A DNA stretch of 64,000 nucleotides from Aeromonas allosaccharophila. Its GTDB lineage: Bacteria > Pseudomonadota > Gammaproteobacteria > Enterobacterales > Aeromonadaceae. The position numbers and the translations under genes were made by a program. The stretch spans positions 1 to 64,000 of the forward strand of contig NZ_CDBR01000095.1 of NCBI RefSeq assembly GCF_000819685.1. The letters are read 5' to 3'. This document shows positions 42,761 through 51,700 of the stretch, one piece after another (position 1 is the stretch's first letter; the number at the start of each line of letters is the position of its first letter). The notes under the pieces are model-generated. The model searched no databases and had not been told where the DNA came from. It saw nothing but the letters and a program-made list of their open reading frames with translations.

Positions 42761-44104
42761 ATGACGAGCACAATTGAACAACTCGGCCTAGTCTCCCTGC
42801 TGGGGGCGCCGGTAGAGCGAAACACCCGGTCTCTCAGTGACTTGTCCCAGTGGCAGCCAGCCGAGCTGCCGGTATTGCTGCTTAACTTGCCCAGTGAAGA
42901 GCAGGATCGAATCTTGCTGGCGATCCGCCGCGATCCTTCTCGCTTCCTGTATCCCGTATTTTGCGTGACGCAGAGTCCGCTCTCTCCAATGTTGTCCGAT
43001 GGCCTTCTGTCCCAGTTGGATGAGCGAGTGCCTGACATGCTGGAGAGGCTGTCACTGCTGACGCCGCGTGAACACCCCGACGAAATGGAGAAGCTGGCTT
43101 GGTACAGCTGGCCAAGGGCTCATTTTCGTTTGTTGCCCCGCTGGCAGGCGGGCTGTCGCCAAGGCTACAGTTACCCGTTGCTGGATTGTCTGCTGGGGGC
43201 CGATGCAGCTGCATCCTTGCCACAATTGGTCTCGGAACGGCTGTTGCAGAGTGAACAACTGGTCGATCGAGTGCGCCTGTGCAACAGTTGCAACTCGGCT
43301 CATCTCAATTTCGTTGATGTGTGTCCTGAATGTACCCATATTGCCATTCAGGCCAAACCTGCCGTGCACTGCTTCACTTGCGGCCATGTGGATGATCAGG
43401 ATGCTTTCATGCAGCAGGGCGTACTGCGCTGTCCCAAATGCGTGACGACTCTGCGCCATATCGGGGTCGACTATGATCGGCCACTGGAGAAGTATCGCTG
43501 TCTCTCCTGTCATGCCCGTTTCATGGAGGCGGCAGTACAGGCGAGATGTCATGAGTGTGGTCAGGCTCACAAACCCGATGATCTGCTGGTGTCTCCCATC
43601 TATGAGTACCGCATCGGCAAATTGGCGCGCCATATTGCTCGCGAGGGTACCCAGCAGTTGCATCTGCCCCTGACTTGGGGGGCGCCGATGGCGATGGATC
43701 ACTTCCCCTGGCTGCTGCAATGGAGCAACCGGCTGCTGCAGCGCCACGGCGGAAACCATACCCTTTTGGCTATCCAGATCGAGCAGCTCGCCGAGCTGCG
43801 CGCCGAATTGGGCCTGTTGAAGACTCAGCAGAGATTGGGTGCCTTGCTGGCTCGTCTGCGGGCGATCTTTCGGGATACCGATGTGGTTTGCCAGTATGCC
43901 GATGATCAACTGCTGTTGTTGCTGCCGCACACCAATGTGGAGGATTGGCAGATCTTGCAGGGGCGGATCCTGGCGCTCAACAATGTCGAGGGGCTGGATG
44001 CCTTGACGCTGAATGTGAAGGTAGAGCCGCTCCCCACCACGCTGGGTGAAGATACCGGCCTCTGGTTGAGCCGCTGGCTGGACGGGAGCCTTCAGGATGC
44101 CTGA
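42761..44104 (+). CDS. TackOD1 zinc-ribbon protein with degenerate GGDEF domain
   Basis: This 447-aa soluble protein has three parts. Residues 1-110 resemble a receiver-like fold without a clear phospho-Asp. Residues 170-270 carry six CxxC pairs (174/177, 188/191, 204/207, 224/227, 247/250, 263/266) in the TackOD1 pattern (HLNFVDVCPEC, HCFTCGHV, LRHIGVDYDRP). Residues 325-440 align with a GGDEF domain whose active loop is QYADDQ at 378-383, so it is catalytically dead. It overlaps the GT2 gene by 8 bp. I infer a regulator of the glycan synthase, possibly sensing c-di-GMP or metal/redox state. Confidence 0.8.
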   Translation: MTSTIEQLGLVSLLGAPVERNTRSLSDLSQWQPAELPVLLLNLPSEEQDRILLAIRRDPSRFLYPVFCVTQSPLSPMLSDGLLSQLDERVPDMLERLSLLTPREHPDEMEKLAWYSWPRAHFRLLPRWQAGCRQGYSYPLLDCLLGADAAASLPQLVSERLLQSEQLVDRVRLCNSCNSAHLNFVDVCPECTHIAIQAKPAVHCFTCGHVDDQDAFMQQGVLRCPKCVTTLRHIGVDYDRPLEKYRCLSCHARFMEAAVQARCHECGQAHKPDDLLVSPIYEYRIGKLARHIAREGTQQLHLPLTWGAPMAMDHFPWLLQWSNRLLQRHGGNHTLLAIQIEQLAELRAELGLLKTQQRLGALLARLRAIFRDTDVVCQYADDQLLLLLPHTNVEDWQILQGRILALNNVEGLDALTLNVKVEPLPTTLGEDTGLWLSRWLDGSLQDA

Positions 44105-45437
44105 GTGGATGAGTACGGTTCAGTACATCCTGACCGAGATCCTGGGCAGCCTGCAGTTCTCGCCCAGGATGATCCTGCTGCTGCTGCCCATGTTGCTGCT
44201 GATGGAGGTGCCTCTGATGGCGCTGACCCTGACCGGGATCCTCAAGTGGTTTGCTCGTCAGCTGCCAAAAAAATCTGATTTGCCCCTGTCGCGCCGTTGT
44301 CCCAGAGTTTCTTGCATCATCACTTGTTATGGCGAGGGAGAGGCGATTCGTTCGACAATTCTGACCCTCAAGGAGCAGCTCTATCGCGGCCATCTGGAGA
44401 TCATTGCGGTGATAGATGGCGCCAAAGCCAACGCCCATACCTATCAGGCGGCCCTCAACTGCGTTGCCGAGTTTCAGGGTTGCGAGAGGCGCACCTTGGT
44501 ACTGTTGCCCAAGTGGCAGCGTGGCGGGCGGGTATCGACCCTCAATGCCGGCTTGTCGGCGGCCACCGGCGAGATAGTCATGAATGCCGACGGGGACACT
44601 TCCTTCGACAACAACATGATCGACGAGATTGTTGCCTGCTTCGATGATCCGAACGTGCCCGCCGTTGGTGGGGCGTTGCGGGTGCGCAACTTGCGCGATG
44701 GTGTGCTGACCCGTATGCAGGGGATCGAGTACATGATCTCCATGCAGGGGGGCAAGACGGGTCTGAGCGAATGGAACCTGATCAACAATATTTCGGGGGC
44801 ATTCGGGGCTTTTCGCCGCGATTTCCTGCGCCAGATTGGAGGGTGGGATACCCACACAGCAGAAGATCTGGATTTGACGGTGCGGATCAAGCACTACCTC
44901 AAACGCCATCCCAATCTGAAGATCGGCTTTGCCCCCAGAGCAATAGGCCACACGGATGCCCCTGCTGATTTGGTGACCCTGGCAAACCAGCGTCTGCGCT
45001 GGGATGGGGATTTGCTGTTTCTCTACCTGCGCAAGCACAAGCTATCGCTGACTCCGCGCATCCTGGGCTGGAAGACCTTTTTGTTCACTCTGATCTACGG
45101 GGTGGCACAAAACGTGGTGCTGCCGCTTTTGGTCATGGGGTACAGCTGGTGGCTGGTGCTCAGTTATCCAGGTCCGTTCGTGACGGCCCTGATGCTGTGC
45201 CTCTACCAGGTCTATCTATTTCTTACTCTGGTCAACTTTATGGTGTTTCTGCTAGCCATTTCCGAGCGGCCTAAAGCGGATCTGCTCATGTTGCCATGGT
45301 TGTTGCTGTATCCGCTCTATACCCTGCTGATGCGTCTATGGTGTGCCGTGGCACTGCTCAACGAAATCTTCCGTCGCGGTCATGAGGAGAGCAGCATGGC
45401 TCCCTGGTGGGTATTAAAACGAGGAAACAAATTCTGA
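44097..45437 (+). CDS. processive family-2 glycosyltransferase (glycan synthase)
   Basis: This 446-aa membrane protein has one N-terminal hydrophobic segment (about 24-48), a cytosolic GT2 domain and four or so C-terminal membrane segments. The catalytic signature is complete: Asp107 (VIDGAK), DGD 165-167, the acceptor base in TAEDLD (256-257) and QRLRW (298-302). This is the inverting, processive type seen in cellulose, PNAG, hyaluronan and alginate (Alg8) synthases. The polymer cannot be deduced. There is no PilZ domain. Its stop overlaps the next start by one base. Confidence 0.88.
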   Translation: MPEWMSTVQYILTEILGSLQFSPRMILLLLPMLLLMEVPLMALTLTGILKWFARQLPKKSDLPLSRRCPRVSCIITCYGEGEAIRSTILTLKEQLYRGHLEIIAVIDGAKANAHTYQAALNCVAEFQGCERRTLVLLPKWQRGGRVSTLNAGLSAATGEIVMNADGDTSFDNNMIDEIVACFDDPNVPAVGGALRVRNLRDGVLTRMQGIEYMISMQGGKTGLSEWNLINNISGAFGAFRRDFLRQIGGWDTHTAEDLDLTVRIKHYLKRHPNLKIGFAPRAIGHTDAPADLVTLANQRLRWDGDLLFLYLRKHKLSLTPRILGWKTFLFTLIYGVAQNVVLPLLVMGYSWWLVLSYPGPFVTALMLCLYQVYLFLTLVNFMVFLLAISERPKADLLMLPWLLLYPLYTLLMRLWCAVALLNEIFRRGHEESSMAPWWVLKRGNKF

Positions 45438-46486
45438 TGAAAGTCACATTCAATCCCCCCAAGAAACAGGACGCTACCTCTGATCAAGGGATCCGGGTGC
45501 TCTATGCCCCCGCCAAGCGCATCGCATTTCGGGCTCGCTGGTATCTGATCCTGCTGCTGGCATTCAGCCCCGTCATCATACTGCTCTGGTATCTGGGACG
45601 AGAGTGGTGGCTGACCCAGGCGCCTGCCATCATCACCACTGAGCCTCAACTGGTGGTGGCCAATGGCGATGGCTTCATTCGCAACATCTATATGTCTCCT
45701 GGTCAAGCCGTCTCGCAAGGAGATGCCCTGATGCGATTCGAGTCGCCGACGCTCCGGGCCAATATCGAGGGGCGTAAAGCGCGTCTGAAAGCGATCGAGC
45801 TGGACAAGAGCGCTGCCGAACAGGCGATATTGAGCAACCTGGATGAGCAGATCAGCATTGCAGAGCGGGGTACTCGTGAGCAGGAGGGGATCTATCAGGA
45901 GTACGCGGGGTACCGGAAGGAGAAGCTGGTTTCCAGCGCCGAATATGCCAGCGCCTTGTTGAGCTGGACTCAGTCCCGTATCGATTTGCAGAAGGCACGG
46001 TCTGAAAAAACGCAGCAAGAGTTGCAGATCAAAGAGGATCAGCTCACGGGACCACTGGCCAGTGCTCGCCACCAGCTGGAGCAGGAGCTGACCGAGATGC
46101 AAGCCATCACCAGACAGCAACAACCTATCTCACCGGCCACCGGCAAGGTCTCCGATGTGCTGGTGCAGGAGGGAGACTGGGTCTTCTCGGGCGCGCCTCT
46201 GGCACTGATCGCCAAGCGGGAAGACCCGCTGGTCATTGCCTATGTATTACCAAAATACCTCTCCTCGATGGAGCCGGGTCATAAGGCCATCGTCAAGTTG
46301 CCCAGTGGCGAGCGTCTGGCGGCCAGAGTAGCCAGACCGGTGGAGCTGGCAGACAAGCTGCCTGCTCAGCTGGCCGCTCCGTTCGAGGGCGAGAAGGCAA
46401 CTCTCAAGGTCGCACTCTCGCTGGATGAAAAATTACCTCCGAACCTGCAGGTGGAAGGGTTGCCGGTGACTGTGTTGTTTGATTGA
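45437..46486 (+). CDS. HlyD-like membrane-fusion protein of the glycan operon
   Basis: This 349-aa protein starts at ATG 45437 (TGATG overlap) behind GAGGAAAC. It has a 45-aa cytosolic lead, one membrane segment (about 33-53), and a periplasmic adaptor: a lipoyl half-motif (VVANGDGFIRNIYMSPGQAV), a long coiled coil (about 105-235), the second lipoyl half (PISPATGKVSDVLVQEGDWV) and a beta-barrel. It resembles Alg44-type periplasmic parts without the PilZ domain. With the GT2 it likely passes the polymer across the periplasm. Confidence 0.85.
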   Translation: MKVTFNPPKKQDATSDQGIRVLYAPAKRIAFRARWYLILLLAFSPVIILLWYLGREWWLTQAPAIITTEPQLVVANGDGFIRNIYMSPGQAVSQGDALMRFESPTLRANIEGRKARLKAIELDKSAAEQAILSNLDEQISIAERGTREQEGIYQEYAGYRKEKLVSSAEYASALLSWTQSRIDLQKARSEKTQQELQIKEDQLTGPLASARHQLEQELTEMQAITRQQQPISPATGKVSDVLVQEGDWVFSGAPLALIAKREDPLVIAYVLPKYLSSMEPGHKAIVKLPSGERLAARVARPVELADKLPAQLAAPFEGEKATLKVALSLDEKLPPNLQVEGLPVTVLFD

Positions 46487-46492
46487 AATAAT

Positions 46493-46528
46493 GGCGTTGT
46501 GATCCTGAGTCACAACGCCTTCTTTTTG
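46493..46528 (+). terminator. terminator of the TackOD1-GT2-MFP operon
   Basis: GGCGTTGTGA / TCACAACGCC with a 7-nt loop is followed by TTCTTTTT, seven bp after the stop codon. Confidence 0.9.
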
Positions 46529-46638
46529 GTTGTGGTCATGAAGGCGACAGGTACATTAAGCCTGACAATTGTCTCCCCTCGTTACCTCTTATGTCGTTAC
46601 CTTGTGGCGCTCAGCGAGCACTCCGGGAGCGATTGCCG

Positions 46639-46669
46639 GTAAAGATTTGTGAATCTCCGGGCGTGTAAT
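46639..46669 (+). promoter_or_regulatory. CpxR-like box and -10 element before a small membrane peptide
   Basis: GTAAA-GATTT-GTGAA (46639-46653) matches the CpxR consensus GTAAA-N5-GTAAA at 9 of 10 positions. Ten bases on lies TGTAAT. The same arrangement recurs at 47380-47410. Confidence 0.5.
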
Positions 46670-46692
46670 GTTGTCATCTGTGGATTGCGGAT

Positions 46693-46833
46693 GTGTTGTT
46701 CAGTGAAAGCAAGAGACAACTCTTTCTGGCCCTGCTGTTCGGCATCTTCCTGCTGATCCACTCCTGGGCGAAATACAACAAGCTGCTGTATCGCTTGATG
46801 CGAAAGCGATCCACCGCGACAAAGTCATCATAA
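46693..46833 (+). CDS. putative 46-aa single-pass membrane protein
   Basis: GTG 46693 opens a 47-codon frame: a short polar start (LFSESKRQ), one membrane helix (about 10-25, LFLALLFGIFLLIH) and a basic tail (KYNKLLYRLMRKR) ending in TAA at 46833. A GGAT lies 7 bp upstream. It sits between a plausible promoter at 46639-46669 and a perfect terminator starting one base after the stop, which argues that it is a real gene. The polar head, single helix and basic tail suit an inner-membrane regulator. I do not recognise a family. Confidence 0.55.
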   Translation: MLFSESKRQLFLALLFGIFLLIHSWAKYNKLLYRLMRKRSTATKSS

Positions 46834-46859
46834 GGGGCCGGTTGGCCCCTTTCTGTTTT
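46834..46859 (+). terminator. terminator of the 46-aa peptide gene
   Basis: GGGGCC, loop GGTT and GGCCCC are followed by TTTCTGTTTT immediately after the stop codon. Confidence 0.82.
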
Positions 46860-46923
46860 ATTACCGGTCACTCACTGCGAGGCGGGCAGTACACGGTAAC
46901 GTGTCTTTTTTGGTCATGATTGG

Positions 46924-47157
46924 TCATTCATCAATGACTTTATTCCCGCATTTTTCACAGATGGCGTGGCGTTCAAAGCGATCCATGTTGGCCAGAAAGG
47001 GGCCCGCCGCCCAGCCGGTAATGAAGTCCTTGATAAACGCTTTGCGCTTTTGCTCCGGTGTCGGCTGTTTGCCAAAGGATTTGTCGACCAGCACCACGAC
47101 ATGGTTGGTCTCGCTCTGACAGTGGGGGCAGAAGCGTTTTTCGGTGGATGAAAGCAA
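46924..47157 (-). CDS. small zinc-ribbon protein
   Basis: I start this 77-aa protein at TTG 47157 because AAGGAG stands exactly 6 bp upstream and the product begins just before the first knuckle. Two CxxC knuckles (FCPHCQ near 9-14 and CEKCGN near 70) flank a segment with a GWAAGPFLANMDRFERH stretch, giving a probable zinc ribbon. Longer frames to 47313 or 47418 would run through an antisense-strand terminator at 47315-47342. Function unknown. Confidence 0.7.
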   Translation of the reverse strand: MLSSTEKRFCPHCQSETNHVVVLVDKSFGKQPTPEQKRKAFIKDFITGWAAGPFLANMDRFERHAICEKCGNKVIDE

Positions 47158-47314
47158 GGGGGGCTCCTTGTCCGGAATAGTGGGCTGCAGGTTTTCCGCC
47201 GCAGATATGTAATGTCCCCATTTGATTCCTTTTTCTGGCAGGTCGTCAATCACAGCGGAGGTGGATTGTGCGCCATCCCCTATGAAAAGAGGCGAGCCAG
47301 CAAGCGTGATCATA

Positions 47315-47342
47315 AGGGACCAGTCGGTCCCTCTTTTGTTTC
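47315..47342 (+). terminator. intrinsic terminator (plus strand) of uncertain owner
   Basis: AGGGACC / GGTCCCT with loop AGTC is followed by CTTTTGTTT. No plus-strand gene ends here, so it may end an unannotated small RNA or peptide, or insulate the downstream promoter. Confidence 0.65.
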
Positions 47343-47379
47343 CGTTTGTCACACATTGCCACACAACCTTCCCCCTCTG

Positions 47380-47410
47380 GCAAAGTCTTGTGACCGGACG
47401 GGTGTGTAAT
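47380..47410 (+). promoter_or_regulatory. CpxR-like box and -10 element before the ferric-reductase-like gene
   Basis: GCAAA-GTCTT-GTGAC (47380-47394), ten bases and TGTAAT (47405-47410) repeat the arrangement seen before the 46-aa peptide; the flanks also share AAAG and GTGTGTAATG-type sequence. Confidence 0.4.
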
Positions 47411-47464
47411 GGCGCCATGAGCAGGGAGATGAGGCCCTGCAGCGATGGAACCAGGGAGCATGTT

Positions 47465-48763
47465 ATGACGGATAAACGGGTTTGGTGGCTGTTGCCACTG
47501 CTGACGGTCGGGGTCTGGTGGCTCGGTTATGCGGGGGATGCCAACGGGGTGTGGCCCTGGCGCCATGAGATGTTGTTGCTGACCGGCCTGCTGGGGATGA
47601 CCTATATGACAATTTCGCTGTTGCTGGCGTTACGCCTGCCGCAGCTGGAGCTCTGGTGTGGCGGTCTGGATCGGATGTTGCGATTGCACCGTCAGACGGC
47701 CATCGGCGGTGCATTGGCGCTCACTGCGCATTGGCTGCTGGTGGAGGCCCCCAAATGGGCGGTCTCGGCAGGCTGGCTGAGTCGTCCCGCACGGCGTGGG
47801 GACAGCGGTGCCGAAGTGAGTGCCGGAGCAGGCAATGGCATCTCGCTCCATGCCCTTGGCAATACCCTGGGTGAATGGAGTTTCTATCTGCTGATCGCGC
47901 TGGTGGTGCTGAGTTTGCTGGCGCTGGTGAGTTATGGCCGTTTTCGACTGATCCACCGATTGGCCCCGCTCATCTATCTGGCGGGCTGGTGTCACGGGCT
48001 CTGCCTGTTGCCTCAGGTGGGGGCCATGACCCCGGTGGGGGTATCAATCTGGCTGGTTGGCGGGATCGGCGCTATCGGGGCCCTCTACTCCCTGCTGGGG
48101 CAAGTGGGGGCGCGGGATCGCCATCCGGGCCGGGTCATTGCGGTGCGGGCGCTGGCGGATCAGACCTGCGAGCTGACCATGCAGCTGGAGAGGCCGCTCG
48201 CCCATTATCGCCCGGGCCAGTTTGCCTTCTTCGAGTTTGACGCCAAGGAGGGGCCGCACCCCTTTACCCTGGTGCGGGTGTCAGCGGATCGGCGCCAGCT
48301 GGTGATCGCGGTACGGGCGCTCGGGGATCATACCCGTCAGCTGGTGGCAGAGGCGCGCGCCGGGGATGGGGTGGTGGTGACCGGGCCCTATGGCGCCTTT
48401 GTCGCGCCGCAGAGAGGAGGGCGAGCCCTCTGGCTGGGGGCCGGGATCGGTATCACGCCATTTGTGGCCTGGCTGGAGGGGTTGGCTGCCCGTGGCGAGC
48501 GCAGCGAGGGGATCACCCTGATCCAGTGTGCGCCGGATCTGGCGGGAGCTGTCTACCACCGGCGGTTGGCCGAGCTCTGTCATCGCACCGGCGTGCGCTA
48601 TCAGCTGCATCTGGACAAGGCTGCCGGGCGGCTGGATCTGACCCGTATCGCGCAGGATGCCCCCGAGCAGGTATGGTTTTGCGGGCCGGAGGGGATGGCA
48701 GATGCCCTGACCCGGCTGTTGCCGGACGGGCATCTGCATCGCGAGCTGTTTCGCTTTCGTTGA
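47465..48763 (+). CDS. ferric-reductase-like transmembrane flavocytochrome
   Basis: This 432-aa protein starts at ATG 47465 behind GGGAG. The N-terminal half has about six membrane segments with histidines placed for two haems (LRLHRQTA, LTAHWLL, LIHRLAPLIYLAGWCHG). The C-terminal half is a ferredoxin-NADP reductase module with HYRPGQFAFFEF (FAD binding), HPFTLV, GAGIGITPF (NAD(P) binding) and VWFCGPEGM. Such proteins move electrons from NAD(P)H across the inner membrane, for example to ferric iron. The partner is unknown. A CpxR-like promoter lies upstream. Confidence 0.88.
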   Translation: MTDKRVWWLLPLLTVGVWWLGYAGDANGVWPWRHEMLLLTGLLGMTYMTISLLLALRLPQLELWCGGLDRMLRLHRQTAIGGALALTAHWLLVEAPKWAVSAGWLSRPARRGDSGAEVSAGAGNGISLHALGNTLGEWSFYLLIALVVLSLLALVSYGRFRLIHRLAPLIYLAGWCHGLCLLPQVGAMTPVGVSIWLVGGIGAIGALYSLLGQVGARDRHPGRVIAVRALADQTCELTMQLERPLAHYRPGQFAFFEFDAKEGPHPFTLVRVSADRRQLVIAVRALGDHTRQLVAEARAGDGVVVTGPYGAFVAPQRGGRALWLGAGIGITPFVAWLEGLAARGERSEGITLIQCAPDLAGAVYHRRLAELCHRTGVRYQLHLDKAAGRLDLTRIAQDAPEQVWFCGPEGMADALTRLLPDGHLHRELFRFR

Positions 48764-48778
48764 GCTCGACGGGGGCCG

Positions 48779-51700
48779 TTATTTGGCGCTGGCTGGCAAC
48801 TGCTTGAGGGCGGCTTGTACCGCCGCCTCCAGTTGTGGGTCACGCCCGGCCACCATGTCGGCGGGGGTGAGCGGCACCTGAACGTCCGGGATCAGCTCCT
48901 GATTTTCGTAGAAGGTGCCGTCCGGTTTGCGTAGCCCCAGGGTCGGAATGCCGTAGGCGAGCCCCGGGATCAGCCGGGAGTCGTGGTTGTATACCATGGT
49001 GCCGGTGCCGGGCACCGGATCGCCGACGATGGGGCCGACCTTGAGGGCGCGGTAGTACTCGGGGAAGGCGGAGCCTTCCGAGTAGCTGGCGGCGTTCACC
49101 AGCACCACCGAGGGCTTGGTCCACTGTCGGGTGGCGGCGTCGGTTTCACCCTTGCCCTGACGGGGCCAGCTGCTGCCCATCCCCTTGGTGCTGCCGTTGC
49201 CGGTCAGAAACTCCACCAGGGTATTGGCGAGATAGCCGCCGCTGTTGAAGCGGACATCGACGATCAGCGCGTCGCGATTGCGCTGTCTGCCGAGGGCATC
49301 CGCCACCACCGCATCGTAGACCTCGCTATTCATCGCCGGCAGATAGACGTAGCCGACCCGTCCTCCGCTCAGCCTGGCCACCTGCTCCCGCCGTTTCTCA
49401 ATCCAGCTAGCCTGTTGCAGCTGGTACTCCTGCTGCTTGTCGATGGCGGTGAGCACCACCTCGTCAGTTTGCTTGTTGCCCTCCTGCTGGAAGGTGAGAG
49501 CAAGCCGGGCGCCAGCCTGATGGTTGAGGGCCTGATCCAGCTCGGCCAGATTGGCAATCGGGACGCCGTTGATGGCGAGCAGGCGGGCGCCCGGGGCGAT
49601 ATCGCTCTCCTGATCCAGCGGGCCGCCAGAGAGCAGGGCGGTGAGCTCCACCCCTTGCTCGCCATCCTGCCAGTATCCGCCGAGGCTGGCGGTCTCGTCC
49701 GCCATGCGCGGGAAGGGAGCGGGGCCGTTGCCCCAGGTGTGGGAGACATTGAGCTCACCAGCCAGCTCCGCCAGCAGGTTGCCAAAGTCCCGCGGGTTGC
49801 CGATGCCCGGCAGCAGGCGGCGGTAAGCGGCGACATAGCTGTCCCAGTTCACCCCGTTCATGTTGTCCAGATAGAACTCATCCCGGGTGAGCCGGGCGAT
49901 CTGATCGAAGGCGGCGGTCATGCGTTCCTGCCAGCGGCCGGTGGGCTGCAAGGCGAAGGGGGCGCTGGTGGCTTCGCCGGAGTCGAGGTGGATGCGGGTG
50001 ATCTCCCCATCCCGCACCAGGGTGGCGAGGGTGCCTTGCTGGTTGAGGCTTGCCAGCGCGGGGCCAGGTTGTTCACCAAACAGTTCGCTGGTTTTGCCTT
50101 TGCGCAGATCCAGGCTGTAGCCCTTGATCTCGCTCTCGCTGTTGACCCCCATCTCTTCCACCAGATAGATCAGCTGGTCGCCGATGATACGGCTGGCGAG
50201 CAGGGTACCGGTGGGTTGCAGCAGCAGCGCTTCCCGATGGTTGAGACGATCGCTCTCAAAGCCGTATCCCCCTTTCGGCGGCTCCAGTTCGGCAATCGCA
50301 TCGGCTCTGGCGGCTCGGCTGCTGTAAATGCCGAGCAGGTTGGTGACGAGGGGCTCGCCATCGGGCCCCAGTGCGCCAAACCGGGTCGATTGCCAGTAGA
50401 GGATGGCGCCATCCTGACTCCAGTCCGGTTGCCCATCCTGATAGCCGTTGAGGCTGACATTGACCGGTTTGGCCTTGGGATTGGCCGTATCGATCACCGC
50501 GATCTCCTGCTCCGCCGCATCGGGGCGGAAGGTGAGCGCCAGATGGTGGGAGTCGGGGGCAAAGGCGAGACGCACCTCGTGGCGTGAGGGGTTGAAGCTG
50601 GCAGGCACCAGCTCCCGCTGCTTATTGCTCGCCAGATCCAGCAGGTGGATGGCCTGACCATCCACCACGAAGGCGAGCTGCTTGCCGTCGGGGGAGAGCA
50701 CCGGACGGCTGATCCCCTTGCCGGGAATGGCCAGCAGCAGGCTCTCAGTCAGAGTGCCGGGATCGCTGAACAGCAGATCCGGATCCCCCTTGCGCAGGCG
50801 ATAGAGAGCGGCGTGCCCCTGCTGCTCGGACAGATAGATGAGGGCGCGCCCCTGCTCGGCAAAGAGAGGGCTGGATTGCTCGCTCGGGTCACGAGTCAGC
50901 TGGCGCACCCGCTCCCGCTCGGGGTCGACGGCAAACAGGTTGCCCTCGCTCACCAGGATCAGCTCGTCCGCCTCTTCGCTGACCAGTGCGTCGTCTGCCA
51001 GGGTCAGGGCCTCGCTCGCCTCATCCGGCGCGCTGGCCACTTGCGGGGTGAGGGTCAATTTGCGCGGCTCGCTGCTACCGGCATCAAGGCGATAGAGCTC
51101 CCCCAGCCATGACCAGACCAGATCGCCATTGCGGGAGGCGCTGAGCCCCCGCACCGGATGGCCCTGATAGTGGGTCAGCTGCTGCTCCTTGCCACTGGCG
51201 AGATCCCGGCGCCAGACGTTGAAATCACCGCTGCGCTCGCTCAGGTAAAAGAGGGTGTCCCCCTGGTCGCTCCAGACCGGATCGGTGGCGGCGACCCGAT
51301 CTTCGGTCAGCTGCTTGTGCTGCTTGCCATCAAACAGCCAGAGGCGGGGCACCGCAAAAGAGTGTTGATGCTTGCGAAAGGGTTGATCCGCCGCGGGCAT
51401 CTGGTAGGCGAGTCGCTCCCCGTGCGGGCGAGCTAGGGTCGCAGGCAGCGGCAGATCGGCCTGCAAGGTGCCGCCGCTGATCGGAGTCCAGTAGAGCTCG
51501 CCCCATTGGTAGCCTTCCGCGACAAAATGGTCGGCATCGGGGGACCCCAGCCGCTGGCTGCTCAGCAGCAGCCGTTTGCCATCGGCGCTGAAGGCTTGCG
51601 GCAGATCGGTGCGCGAATCGCGGGTGAGGCGCACCATCTCGCCGCCGCTGGCGGGTACCACGAACACATCCTCGTTGCCGTAGAGATTGGCGGCAAAGGC

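Noticed and set aside
48983-50587. A 534-codon plus-strand frame opposite the tricorn-like protease
   Set aside because: High-GC shadow of a real minus-strand gene with propeller, PDZ and S41 motifs; the plus-strand product has no recognisable domain.
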